This document shows positions 23,457 to 33,137 of a DNA stretch of 33,137 bases, piece after piece. The notes below the pieces were generated by a model, which ran no database searches, was not told the DNA's origin, and saw only the letters and a program-made list of their open reading frames with translations. Each line of letters begins with the position of its first letter. Within the stretch, counting starts at the first letter, position 1. This DNA is from Dechloromonas sp. (GTDB lineage: Bacteria; Pseudomonadota; Gammaproteobacteria; Burkholderiales; Rhodocyclaceae), in the NCBI GenBank assembly GCA_008933675.1, contig WBUO01000022.1:1-33137 (forward strand), written 5' to 3'. Made by a program: the position numbers and the translations under genes.

Positions 23457-23900
23457 TCAGCGCCCCTTGCGCCCGAATTTCTCCGCCAGCTGGTTGAGCT
23501 TGGCGGCGCGCTGGGCTTCCGCCCGGGCGGCGGCCTCGGCAGCGCGGGTGGCGGCTTCGGCGGCCTTGCGCTGCTCGATCTGCTTCTTGAAACGTTCCTT
23601 GAGCAATTCGGCGGCGTGCTGGCGGTTTTCATCGGTCACTTCGCCGGCTGGCGTGCCGTCGAGATTGAGGCGGACCGTCCCCTTTTCCATTTCCTTCAGG
23701 TAGCGGGTGGAAATGGTGTGGCTGCGCATGGCCAGGCGCAGGGCCTTCTTCTCCATTTCCGGCAACTGGGCCAGCACCTGCTTGTCGATGCCGATGGCCA
23801 GCGGGCTGAAGTTGCGGAAGACGTCGAAGCGGGCCTGCAGCTCCTTGAGCAGGGCACGCGCGTCGATCGGACTGGTGGCGGGAGATTCGGCAGTGGTCAT
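23457..23900 (-). CDS. ProQ/FinO-domain RNA chaperone
   Basis: A 147-residue RNA-binding protein. The FinO/ProQ core covers about residues 12-110: LLKELQARFDVFRNFSPLAIGIDKQVLAQLPEMEKKALRLAMRSHTISTRYLKEMEKG and VRLNLDGTPAGEVTDENRQHAAELLKER. An Ala/Arg/Glu-rich helical tail follows. The family binds structured sRNAs and mRNA 3' ends. I chose ATG 23900 (MTTAESPATSP); the ORF track extends it by 240 residues across the next gene. No clear ribosome-binding site. Confidence 0.9.
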   Translation of the reverse strand: MTTAESPATSPIDARALLKELQARFDVFRNFSPLAIGIDKQVLAQLPEMEKKALRLAMRSHTISTRYLKEMEKGTVRLNLDGTPAGEVTDENRQHAAELLKERFKKQIEQRKAAEAATRAAEAAARAEAQRAAKLNQLAEKFGRKGR

Positions 23901-24058
23901 GATCGGAAAAGGGGGACTCGCGAGGCGCGAAGCGTAGCACGAAGCCGGGCCGGAAGGCCGCAAAATCGCCCTCGCCAGGCATCCGTACCGTGCCGGATAC
24001 GACACCGGCAGCGGCACGACAGCACACCGCCACCCGGCCGGGGCGGCGGTCGCGCCGA

Positions 24059-24934
24059 CTAGACGCCGTGCTTCCTGAACCAGGCCAGCATGCGCTGCCA
24101 GCCGTCCTCGGCGTCTTCCTTGCGGTAGCTCGGCCGGTAATCGGCATGGAAGGCATGCGGCGCATTGTCGTAGATGTGGATTTGCGAGGCGCGCGCCGCC
24201 GGGCTGCCGGTCTTCAGCTTCTCTTCCATCGCCTCGACGGTCTCCAGCGGAATGCCCGTGTCGAGCCCGCCGTAGAGACCGAGCACCGGCGCCTTCTGCT
24301 CGCCGGTCAGATCGCCCGGATACTTCGGCGTGAACTCGCTGACCGTGCCGACCAGGCGGCCGTACCAGGCAACGCCGGCCTTGAGCTGCGGGTTGTGCGC
24401 CGCATACAGCCAGGTGATGCGGCCGCCCCAGCAGAAACCGGTGATGGCCAGGCGGCCGGCATCGGCTCCCTGGGCGGCGGCCCAGGCGACCGTGGCATCG
24501 AGATCGCTCATCACCTGGGCATCCGGCGTCCGGCTGGTGATCTTCGCCTGGATCTCGGGAATGCTTTCGATGCTGCGCGGATCGCCCTGACGGGCAAAGA
24601 GCTCCGGCGCGATGGCGCAATAGCCGAGTTTGGCCAGCCGCCGGCAGGTATCGCGGATGTATTCGTGGGCACCGAAAATCTCCGAAATGACGAGCACCAC
24701 CGGTGCCTTCGTCACCCCCTGCGGCTGGGCGCGATAAGCAACCATCTGGCCGTCCTTGACCGGCACCTTGACCTCGCCGGCGAGCAGGCCGGCATCATCC
24801 GTACGGATCGCCGTCTGTGCCATCACCGGCTGTACAGCCAGGGCAAAACCGGCGCCCAGGCTGGTCACCAGGAAGCTGCGCCGGTCGAAGGTTTGTTGCG
24901 GGACGAGGGCATCGAGTTCGGAAGGTTCGGTCAT
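24059..24934 (-). CDS. Dienelactone hydrolase-family protein with Tat signal
   Basis: A 291-residue alpha/beta hydrolase. The N-terminus [26 protein letters not shown] is a twin-arginine signal, unusual because most dienelactone hydrolases are cytoplasmic. The catalytic Cys is in GFCWGG, the Asp in [12 protein letters not shown] and the His in [28 protein letters not shown] carries the conserved Glu. ATG 24934 follows AAGGAGA. It begins 21 bases after RNase G in the same direction, so the two may be co-transcribed, though no functional link is obvious. The natural substrate is unknown. Confidence 0.88.
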   Translation of the reverse strand: MTEPSELDALVPQQTFDRRSFLVTSLGAGFALAVQPVMAQTAIRTDDAGLLAGEVKVPVKDGQMVAYRAQPQGVTKAPVVLVISEIFGAHEYIRDTCRRLAKLGYCAIAPELFARQGDPRSIESIPEIQAKITSRTPDAQVMSDLDATVAWAAAQGADAGRLAITGFCWGGRITWLYAAHNPQLKAGVAWYGRLVGTVSEFTPKYPGDLTGEQKAPVLGLYGGLDTGIPLETVEAMEEKLKTGSPAARASQIHIYDNAPHAFHADYRPSYRKEDAEDGWQRMLAWFRKHGV

Positions 24935-24955
24935 CGGTTGTCTCCTTGGTTGTCG

Positions 24956-26407
24956 TCACATCAGGACGATGTCGTACTGCTCGGGCGAATAACTCGGTTC
25001 GGATTGCAGGGACACGGATTTGCCGATGAAGTCGGAGAGCATGGCCAGGGATTGCGATTCCTCGTCGAGGAACAGGTCGACGACGGCCGGCCCGGCCAGG
25101 ATGCGGTATTCGCGGGCGTTGAACTGGCGTGCCTCGCGCAGCAGCTCGCGGAGGATTTCGTAGGCAACGGTGCGCGCCGTCTTGACCTCGCCGCGCCCGC
25201 CGCAGGTCGGGCAGGGTTCGCAGAGCACATGGGCCAGCGATTCGCGGGTGCGCTTGCGGGTCATCTCGACCAGCCCGAGCTGGGTGAAGCCATTGACCGT
25301 CAGCCGCGTGTGATCGCTGGCCAGCGCCTTGTTGAACTCTTCCAGCACCGCTTTCTTGTGCTCCTCGTTCTCCATGTCGATGAAGTCGACAATGATGATG
25401 CCGCCCAGGTTCCGCAGGCGCAGCTGGCGGGCGATGGTGACCGCCGCCTCGAGATTGGTCTTGAAGATGGTGTCGTCGAAGTTGCGCACGCCGACGAAAC
25501 CGCCGGTGTTGACGTCGATGGTGGTCATCGCCTCGGTCTGGTCGATGATCAGGTAGCCGCCGGACTTGAGGTCGACGCGGCGGGCCAGCGCCCTCTGGAT
25601 CTCCTCCTCGACGCCATGCAGGTCGAACAGCGGACGCTGGCCGGTGTAGTGGTCGAGCAGGCCGCAAACCGCCGGCGTGTATTCGTCGGCGAAGGCTGTC
25701 AGTTTCTGGAAGTTCTCCCGCGAATCGATGACGATGCGCGCCGTTTCCGGATTGACGAAATCGCGCAGCACGCGCTGGCCGAGCGACAGCTCCTGATAGA
25801 GCACGGCAGGCGGCGCACAGGTCTGTGCCTTTTCGCGGATGTCCGCCCAGGTTTTCTTCAGATAGGCGATGTCGGTGGCGAACTCGGTGTCACTGGCGTT
25901 TTCAGCCATGGTACGGACGATGAAACCGCCCTTCTCGTCGGCCGGCACCAGACGGGTGAGGCGTTCGCGCAGCATTTCGCGCTCGGCCTCGGACTCGATG
26001 CGCTGCGAGATGCCGATGTGCTTCTCCTGGGGCAGGTAGACGAGCATGCGGCCGGCGATGGAAATCTGCGTCGACAGCCGGGCGCCCTTGGTGCCGATCG
26101 GGTCCTTGACCACCTGGACGACGATGCTCTGGCCTTCCGCCAGTATCTTTTCGATCGGCCGGTCGGTAGCCGTCTCGCGCGGCTGCCAGATGTCGGCGAC
26201 GTGCAGGAAGGCGGTGCGTTCCAGGCCGATCTCGATGAAGGCCGACTGCATGCCGGGCAGGATGCGCACGATGCGCCCGAGATAGACATTGCCGACCAGC
26301 CCGCGGCTGGCCGTGCGCTCGATGTGCAGTTCCTGGACGACGCCCTGTTGCATGACGGCAACGCGCGTCTCCTGCGGCGTGAAATTGATCAGTATCTCTT
26401 CGCTCAT
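24956..26407 (-). CDS. rng: Ribonuclease G
   Basis: A 483-residue endoribonuclease of the RNase E/G family, which matures the 16S rRNA 5' end and takes part in mRNA decay. It shows the S1 RNA-binding segment (GNVYLGRIVRILPGMQSAFIEIGLERTAFLHVADI), the catalytic DNase I-like part with GGYLIIDQTEAMTTIDVNTGGFVG and GGIIIVDFIDM (metal-binding Asp residues), and the zinc-link CPTCGGRG. Start is ATG 26407 (MSEEILINFTPQETRVAVMQ); the ORF-track extension to 27856 covers the antisense of trhP. Only 36 bases separate it from the divergent trhP gene, so their promoters must overlap. Confidence 0.96.
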   Translation of the reverse strand: MSEEILINFTPQETRVAVMQQGVVQELHIERTASRGLVGNVYLGRIVRILPGMQSAFIEIGLERTAFLHVADIWQPRETATDRPIEKILAEGQSIVVQVVKDPIGTKGARLSTQISIAGRMLVYLPQEKHIGISQRIESEAEREMLRERLTRLVPADEKGGFIVRTMAENASDTEFATDIAYLKKTWADIREKAQTCAPPAVLYQELSLGQRVLRDFVNPETARIVIDSRENFQKLTAFADEYTPAVCGLLDHYTGQRPLFDLHGVEEEIQRALARRVDLKSGGYLIIDQTEAMTTIDVNTGGFVGVRNFDDTIFKTNLEAAVTIARQLRLRNLGGIIIVDFIDMENEEHKKAVLEEFNKALASDHTRLTVNGFTQLGLVEMTRKRTRESLAHVLCEPCPTCGGRGEVKTARTVAYEILRELLREARQFNAREYRILAGPAVVDLFLDEESQSLAMLSDFIGKSVSLQSEPSYSPEQYDIVLM

Positions 26408-26443
26408 ACACTCTACAATCCGCGGTTTTTGCCGGATTCTACT

Positions 26444-27736
26444 ATGCGCTCGGCGCCCGAACTCCTCGCCCCTGCCGGCTCGCTCGACATGATGCGCACG
26501 GCCTTTGCCTTCGGCGCCGATGCCATCTACGCCGGCCAGCCGCGCTACAGCCTGCGCGTGCGCAACAATGAATTCGGCACCATCGCCGCTCTCAAGGAAG
26601 GCATCGACGAGGCGCACGCCGGCGGCAAGCAGTTCTTCGTCGTCAGCAACATCTTTCCGCACAACGCCAAACTGGCCACCTACCTGGCCGACATGGCGCC
26701 GGTGATCGCCCTCAAGCCGGACGCGCTGATCATGTCCGACCCCGGGCTGATCGACATGGTGCGCGAAACCTGGCCCGAGCAGGCGATCCATCTTTCGGTG
26801 CAGTCCAACACGGTGAACTGGGCGGCCGTCCGCTTCTGGAAGAAGCTGGGACTCACCCGCATCATCCTGTCGCGTGAGCTGTCGCTCGACGAGGTCGCCG
26901 AGATCCGCCAGCAATGCCCGGACATCGAACTCGAGGTCTTCGTCCATGGCGCGCTGTGCATCGCCTATTCCGGCCGTTGCCTGCTCTCCGGCTACTTCAA
27001 CCACCGCGACCCGAACCAGGGCACCTGCACCAACTCCTGCCGCTGGGACTACAAGGTCTCGACTTCCGACGGCGCCCCCCTGCCGCCCGGCCAGCCGGTC
27101 AACTTCTACAGCAGCGCGGAGCAGGAAATCCTGCTCGAGGAACGCCAGCGCCCGGGCGAGCTGATGCCGATCGAGGAAGACGAGCACGGCACCTACATCA
27201 TGAACTCCAAGGACCTGCGCGCCATCGAGCACGTCCAGCGCCTGGTCGACATCGGCGTCGATTCGCTGAAGATCGAAGGCCGCACCAAGAGCCCCTACTA
27301 CGTCGCCCGCACCACCCAGGCCTACCGCCAGGCCATCGACGACGCCGTCGCCGGCCGGCCGCTCGATCCCAAGCTGCTCGGCGAACTGGACGGTCTGGCC
27401 AACCGCGGCTATACGGACGGCTTCTACCAGCGCCACCACGATGCCGAATACCAGAACTACCTGCGCGGCCACTCGGAGTCGGACCGCAGCCTTTACGTCG
27501 GCGATGCCGTCGCCTTCGACGAAACGCGCGGCCTGATGGAAATCGTCGTCAAGAACAAGTTCTCGGTCGGCGACCGCCTGGAGTGCGTACACCCGGCCGG
27601 CAACCAGGTGTTCATGCTGGAGCGCATGGAAAATGCCGACGGCCAGCCGGTAACCGTCGCCCCCGGTAGCGGCCACCGGGTGTGGATTAATTTGCCGGCG
27701 CGGTACACCAATTGCTTCGTCGCGCGTTTTGTCTGA
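26444..27736 (+). CDS. trhP: U32-family protein TrhP, prephenate-dependent tRNA hydroxylation (YegQ)
   Basis: A 430-residue protein of the peptidase U32 group, YegQ branch. Family knowledge: TrhP with an Fe-S cluster hydroxylates U34 of some tRNAs to 5-hydroxyuridine. Seen here: MRSAPELLAPAGSLDMMRTAFAFGADAIYAG, FVHGALCIAYSGRCLLSGYFNHRDPNQGTCTNSCRWDY with four cysteines that fit a 4Fe-4S site, and NSKDLRAIEHVQRLVDIGVDSLKIEGRTKSPYYVARTTQAYR. ATG 26444 is the family start; the 1248-residue ORF from 23990 is an artefact. A TACAAT (26414-26419) is a possible -10. An old protease label for this family is misleading. Confidence 0.9.
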   Translation: MRSAPELLAPAGSLDMMRTAFAFGADAIYAGQPRYSLRVRNNEFGTIAALKEGIDEAHAGGKQFFVVSNIFPHNAKLATYLADMAPVIALKPDALIMSDPGLIDMVRETWPEQAIHLSVQSNTVNWAAVRFWKKLGLTRIILSRELSLDEVAEIRQQCPDIELEVFVHGALCIAYSGRCLLSGYFNHRDPNQGTCTNSCRWDYKVSTSDGAPLPPGQPVNFYSSAEQEILLEERQRPGELMPIEEDEHGTYIMNSKDLRAIEHVQRLVDIGVDSLKIEGRTKSPYYVARTTQAYRQAIDDAVAGRPLDPKLLGELDGLANRGYTDGFYQRHHDAEYQNYLRGHSESDRSLYVGDAVAFDETRGLMEIVVKNKFSVGDRLECVHPAGNQVFMLERMENADGQPVTVAPGSGHRVWINLPARYTNCFVARFV

Positions 27737-27782
27737 CACCTCAATCGACGCGCGCCCGCCCGGCGCCCCTCCCTCCGGCGCC

Positions 27783-28897
27783 ATGACCCAAGCCGCCCAG
27801 CGCATGCCCCTGATCGACGCCCTCAAGGCCGTCGCCGCCCTGCTCGTCCTGCTCAATCACTTTTCCTCGTACGGACCGCTGGCGGCAGACCTGCGCGCAG
27901 CCCTGCCGGGCCTGTTCGACTGGTTCTATGAATATGGCCGGATGGCTGTCCAGATATTTCTCGTCATCGCCGGCTTCCTCGCCGCCCGTGCGCTGTCGCC
28001 ACGCGGCGAGGCCCTGGCCGCCTCGCCGCTGCCGTTGATCGGCAAACGCTACCTGCGTCTGGTCATACCCTTTCTCGCCGCCCTCGGGCTGGCCATCGCC
28101 GCCGCGGCCATTGCCGATCACTGGATGGACGACGAGGCCATTCCCGATCGTGCCACCTTCGCTCAATGGCTGGCGCACGCCCTGCTGCTGCACGGCCTGC
28201 TCGGCGTCGAGGCACTTTCTGCCGGCGTCTGGTACATCGCCATCGATTTCCAGCTGTTCGCACTGATGGCCCTGCTGCTGTGGAGCGGCCGCGACCGCCG
28301 GCTGGCACCGCTGCTCGTGCTGGCGACCGCCGTCGCCTCGCTGTTCTGGTTCAATCGCGACGCATCATGGGATAACTGGGCCCTCTACTTCTTCGGCTCC
28401 TACGGCCTCGGCGCTGCCGCCTGGTGGGCTGCCGACCGCCGCCGGCTGGCAGCCTGGCTGGGCGTCATCGCCACCGTCGTCATCGCTGCGCTGATCGTCG
28501 ATTTCCGCCTGCGCATCCTGCTCGCCCTGGCCGTCGCCCTGCTGCTCGGCTTCGCCCAGCGCAACGGCCTCCTCGCACGCTGGCCGGACGCCCGGCCGCT
28601 GGCCTTCCTCGGCAAGATCTCCTATTCGCTCTTCCTGGTGCACTTCCCCGTGCTGCTGCTGGCCAACGGGCTGTACGCCCAGAGCGGCCTGGATTCGCCA
28701 TTCAGCGCACTGTCCAGCCTGAGCCTGGCGATCGGCGCCAGCCTGGCCGTCGCCACGCTCTTCCATCGCTGGATCGAAAGCCCGGAAGCCAGCCGGCGCA
28801 TTACTGGCGCGCTGGGCTGGCTGCTGGGCCAGGGGCTGGCCACACTGCGCCGGCTGCCCGGCGTCAGCGCCCTGCTCGCCTTCTTCGCCCGCCGCGC

Positions 28898-28901
<4 letters not shown>
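27783..28901 (+). CDS. Acyltransferase 3-family integral membrane protein
   Basis: A ~372-residue protein with about ten membrane helices. [24 protein letters not shown] holds the conserved H of the family's N-terminal motif, [16 protein letters not shown] the next, and [20 protein letters not shown] a late one. Such proteins O-acylate sugars or other surface molecules. ATG 27783 gives a normal N-terminus; the track's TTG 27729 overlaps trhP and lacks a ribosome-binding site. No glycan cluster is nearby, so the acceptor is unknown. Its TAG stop is shared in the palindrome CTAG with the stop of the convergent gene aacS. Confidence 0.85.
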
Positions 28902-30853
<1,952 letters not shown>

Positions 30854-30960
30854 CTCGTCTCCTGTATTTTTGCGCCGGCCCGGCCGGCATTGGTTGCCCT
30901 TGACGATACCAGCTTGCACCGGCGGTGGACTGTCGTCGGCCGGACACTTGCAGGTGCGCG

Positions 30961-31428
30961 TCAACCGCTCCGGCGCTGGGCGATGACGGCGATCGGCGCC
31001 GTGGCTCCGGCCAGCAGGACGCCATCCGGCGAACGCAGGCTGGCGCGCGCGTTGACCAGCGTCCGCCCGACCTTTTCCAGCTCGGCTTCGACGAGCAGTT
31101 CGCCGGCCATTGCCGCCCGGAAGAAGTTCGTGGTCTGCGCCACCGTGGCGAGCGTCGCCTCGACCGGCACTTGCGAAAAGGCAGCGAACACCATGCCGAA
31201 ATCGAGCATCCCGGCAACGATGCCGCCCTGGACGACGCCATTGCCCTGGGTGAAATCGTCGGGCACCGTAAAGGCGAGGCGCACCCAGCCGGCGCGCGCC
31301 TCGAGGAGGCGCATGGCGAGTGCGCGGGCCAGCGGATTGGTGGTGACAGGCAGATCCTTCAGGCCCGCCTCGATGGCCCGGCGGACCAGAGCCCTTTCCG
31401 GATGCTCCCCCGGCACTGCGCCGCTCAT
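30961..31428 (-). CDS. PaaI-family hotdog thioesterase
   Basis: A 155-residue acyl-CoA thioesterase-like protein. The hotdog core shows [27 protein letters not shown], the family's glycine-rich G-x-V-x-G-G-x-x-x-x-x-x-D motif, then [42 protein letters not shown]. Its ATG overlaps the stop of the upstream aminotransferase gene by four bases (ATGA), and aacS follows 107 bases on. The acyl substrate is not known; it may adjust CoA ester pools with aacS. Confidence 0.88.
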   Translation of the reverse strand: MSGAVPGEHPERALVRRAIEAGLKDLPVTTNPLARALAMRLLEARAGWVRLAFTVPDDFTQGNGVVQGGIVAGMLDFGMVFAAFSQVPVEATLATVAQTTNFFRAAMAGELLVEAELEKVGRTLVNARASLRSPDGVLLAGATAPIAVIAQRRSG

Positions 31429-32606
31429 TGCTGCAGCAGGGCGTCGAGTTGCCCGATCATCTGGTCGATCTCCGCCTCGCTGACATTCAGCGCCGGCATG
31501 AAGCGCAACAGGTTCGGCCGCGGCGAATTGAGCAGCAGCCCCTGCGGCTGCATCGTCAGCGCCGCGGCAACCAGCTGCGGACCGCGCTCGTCGGCCAGGA
31601 TCAGCGCACGCAACAGGCCGCTACCGCGTTCGCCCGGCAGCCCGTGCCGGTCCGAAAGCTCGCCCAGACGCTGCGCCAGGTACTGGCCACGGGCTTCGAC
31701 ACCGGCCAGGAAACCCGGCGCCAGCAAGCGCTTGAGCACGGCAACGCCGACCGCCGTCATCAGCGGATTGCCGTTGTAGGTGCCGCCCTGATCGCCCGGC
31801 TCGAAGCAGCAGACGGCCTCGCGGGCGAGCAGCGCGGCCAGCGGCACACCGCCGCCGATCCCCTTGCCGAGCGTCATGATGTCCGGCGCGATACCGGCAT
31901 GCTCGTAGGCGAACAGCTTGCCGGTACGCCCCATGCCGGACTGCACCTCATCGACGATGAGCAGGATGCCGCGCTCGGCCGTCAGCTGGCGCAGCGCCCG
32001 AAGGAACCCGGGTTCCGCGGGAATCACGCCGCCCTCCCCCTGCACCGGCTCGAGCATCACCGCCACCGTCTGCGGCCCGATCAGCGCCTCGACCGAGGCG
32101 ATATCGTTATAGACGGCCTTGGGAAAACCGGCGACCTGCGGCGCATAGATCGTGTCCCAGCCAGCCTTGCCGGAGGCCGACATGGTGGCCAGCGTGCGAC
32201 CGTGGAAAGAATGGCCGAAGGTGATGATCTCGTGCGCCCCGGCACGGTTCAGCCGTCCCCACTTGCGGGCCAGCTTGATCGCCCCCTCGTTGGCCTCGGC
32301 ACCGGTATTGGCGAAGAAGACACGGTCGAAAACCGAGTGGGCCGTCAGCAGGCCGGCCAGCTCGACCATCGGCCCGTTGTAGAAGGCCGGGCTCGGATTG
32401 ATCAGCTTGGCGGCCTGCCCGGCCAGCGCCTCGGTGATTTCCGGCGGGCAATGACCGAGGCAATTGACCGCCCAGCCCTGGATGAAATCGAGATAGCGGC
32501 GCCCCGTGTGATCGAACAGCCAGGAACCCTCGCCGCGCTCGAAAACGATCTCCGGGCGGGGGGTGATGAACATCAGCGAATCGGTACTGGCAGCGTGATA
32601 GCGCAT
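31425..32606 (-). CDS. argD: Class-III PLP aminotransferase, acetylornithine aminotransferase-like
   Basis: A ~393-residue aminotransferase. It has the ArgD pattern [106 protein letters not shown] (PLP Lys in TLGKGIGGG) and [13 protein letters not shown]. The best-known role is acetylornithine to glutamate-semialdehyde in arginine synthesis; other omega-amino substrates cannot be excluded, hence the gene name is moderate. ATG 32606 (GGAA about nine bases upstream) looks better than the track's 32615. It heads an operon with thioesterase and aacS. Confidence 0.85.
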   Translation of the reverse strand: MRYHAASTDSLMFITPRPEIVFERGEGSWLFDHTGRRYLDFIQGWAVNCLGHCPPEITEALAGQAAKLINPSPAFYNGPMVELAGLLTAHSVFDRVFFANTGAEANEGAIKLARKWGRLNRAGAHEIITFGHSFHGRTLATMSASGKAGWDTIYAPQVAGFPKAVYNDIASVEALIGPQTVAVMLEPVQGEGGVIPAEPGFLRALRQLTAERGILLIVDEVQSGMGRTGKLFAYEHAGIAPDIMTLGKGIGGGVPLAALLAREAVCCFEPGDQGGTYNGNPLMTAVGVAVLKRLLAPGFLAGVEARGQYLAQRLGELSDRHGLPGERGSGLLRALILADERGPQLVAAALTMQPQGLLLNSPRPNLLRFMPALNVSEAEIDQMIGQLDALLQQ

Positions 32607-32615
32607 GGTCGGCAT

Positions 32616-33043
32616 TCCATCGGTTGGGGCGTGAATGGTGAAGCCGCGATGTTACCGAATTGCACGCAGCCAGGGAGCGGCGGCGAAGTAGCAGACGTTC
32701 GCGCCATCATCCGTTAAAGAAAAGCGCCCGGCACACCCGTTGCGGCCGCGCAACCGGAAGAACCGAAGCCCCCGGAGGACGCTTGCACCCTATGCAACCG
32801 TCAATTAACCTGAACGCGCGTTCGTCATGCAGACATCGAACGCCATCAACACCAATCGGGAAAACGGAACAGGGGTCGGAGACGCGGAATGCAACAGCTG
32901 CAAATACCTGACAAAGGGTTTCCGGAATATCCATTAATGGAAACATGTGTCCATATATGGCAACAAATGGCTGCATTTGGATATTTTTTTGTGACGTCTA
33001 CTTCTAGTTAGGCTTCAACAACATCACGAAGAGGGAGATCAAA
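32616..33043. other. Gene-free stretch turning AT-rich, with palindromes
   Basis: No convincing gene. A GTTGCG-GCCG-CGCAAC hairpin is at 32739-32754. From ~32900 the base content falls and there are two 10-bp palindromes, CCATTAATGG (32931-32940) and CCATATATGG (32951-32960), with centres 20 bases apart, then CAAATG-GCTG-CATTTG (about 32964-32979) and a T-run. The short ORFs here (32660..32911 +, 32707..32976 -) look spurious. No clear promoter for the next gene. Confidence 0.5.
32931..32960. promoter_or_regulatory. Paired CC(A/T)6GG palindromes, possible operator
   Basis: CCATTAATGG and CCATATATGG, both perfect 10-bp palindromes, lie on the same face of the helix about two turns apart, with ACATGT between them. 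About 85 bases downstream is the start of an unrecognised gene, so they may bind its regulator. Confidence 0.4.
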
Positions 33044-33137
33044 GTGTCACTCAACTGGGCTGAACCCCGTGAATTTGCCATCTATAGAGCCAAGCTTCAG
33101 AACAAAATAATCAACAACCCGGCATCTGTAGCAATAA
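33044..33137 (+). CDS. Unrecognised protein, N-terminal fragment (cut by window end)
   Basis: A GTG start at 33044 lies six bases after AGGGAG, a strong ribosome-binding site. The visible reading frame is MSLNWAEPREFAIYRAKLQNKIINNPASVAI and runs off the window. Codon use is AT-rich (aaa, ata, aat-type codons) compared with the rest of the window, which suggests a different origin. Too short for the ORF track. I do not recognise a family. Confidence 0.55.
   Translation, partial: MSLNWAEPREFAIYRAKLQNKIINNPASVAI

Noticed and set aside
23990-27736. 1248-residue plus-strand ORF
   Set aside because: Only its last 430 codons (trhP) are real. The rest is antisense to the DLH-family and RNase G genes and stays open because of GC-rich codon bias.
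24956-27856. 966-residue minus-strand ORF
   Set aside because: Codons 1-483 are antisense to trhP; RNase G proper begins at 26407 with the family-typical MSEEILINFTPQ.
32707-32976. 89-residue minus-strand ORF in the terminal gap
   Set aside because: No recognisable domain and mixed composition; it runs over the palindromes. Could be revisited if conserved.

Overview
The window looks like a chromosomal segment of a GC-rich betaproteobacterium. The SAH-riboswitch/ahcY/tlyA/metF block, RNase G, TrhP, AacS and NrtA/CynA-type transporter suggest a Rhodocyclales-like organism (Azonexus/Dechloromonas group); this taxonomic placement is inference from gene content and style only. Most genes have strong G/C third-position bias, and only the last ~200 bases look compositionally different.

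Region 1 (1-5263, + strand) is an S-adenosylmethionine-cycle block: the 3' end of metK, a hairpin-rich non-coding stretch that ends in a metK-tail-like relic, an HD-GYP c-di-GMP phosphodiesterase, then a sigma70-type promoter, an SAH riboswitch and the ahcY-tlyA-metF operon. Region 2 (5298-6589) holds small accessory genes: a VanZ-like membrane protein, a cupin and a coiled-coil membrane protein. Region 3 (6986-13628) is an iron/siderophore acquisition locus: an AraC-type regulator divergent from a TonB-dependent receptor behind a Fur-box-like site, followed by two small membrane proteins, a PepSY-TM reductase-like protein and an MFS transporter.

Region 4 (13805-14055) has two tandem tRNA-Lys genes (TTT and CTT anticodons) with a near-consensus promoter and a strong terminator. 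Region 5 (14217-23439) is the most interesting part: a GAF-AAA-Fis sigma54 activator, two dyad sites, a textbook -24/-12 promoter, and a nine-gene operon. The operon encodes an atypical acyl-CoA-dehydrogenase-fold flavoprotein, a rubredoxin, a three-part NrtA/CynA-type ABC importer, cyanase, an OsmC-like protein, an AhpD-like protein and a rubredoxin reductase. I read it as an activator-controlled uptake and detoxification/assimilation system that yields cyanate or imports it, coupled to a private rubredoxin electron chain. Cyanase, transporter and rubredoxin chain are clear; the substrate of the flavoprotein is not known.

Region 6 (23457-32615) is mostly housekeeping: a ProQ/FinO RNA chaperone, a Tat-exported dienelactone-hydrolase-family protein co-oriented with RNase G, TrhP (tRNA hydroxylation, U32 family) divergent from RNase G, an acyltransferase-3 membrane protein, and a minus-strand operon of an ArgD-like aminotransferase, a PaaI-type thioesterase and acetoacetyl-CoA synthetase. 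Region 7 (32616-33137) is a gene-poor stretch that turns AT-rich, carries paired 10-bp palindromes, and leads into an unrecognised gene cut by the window edge.
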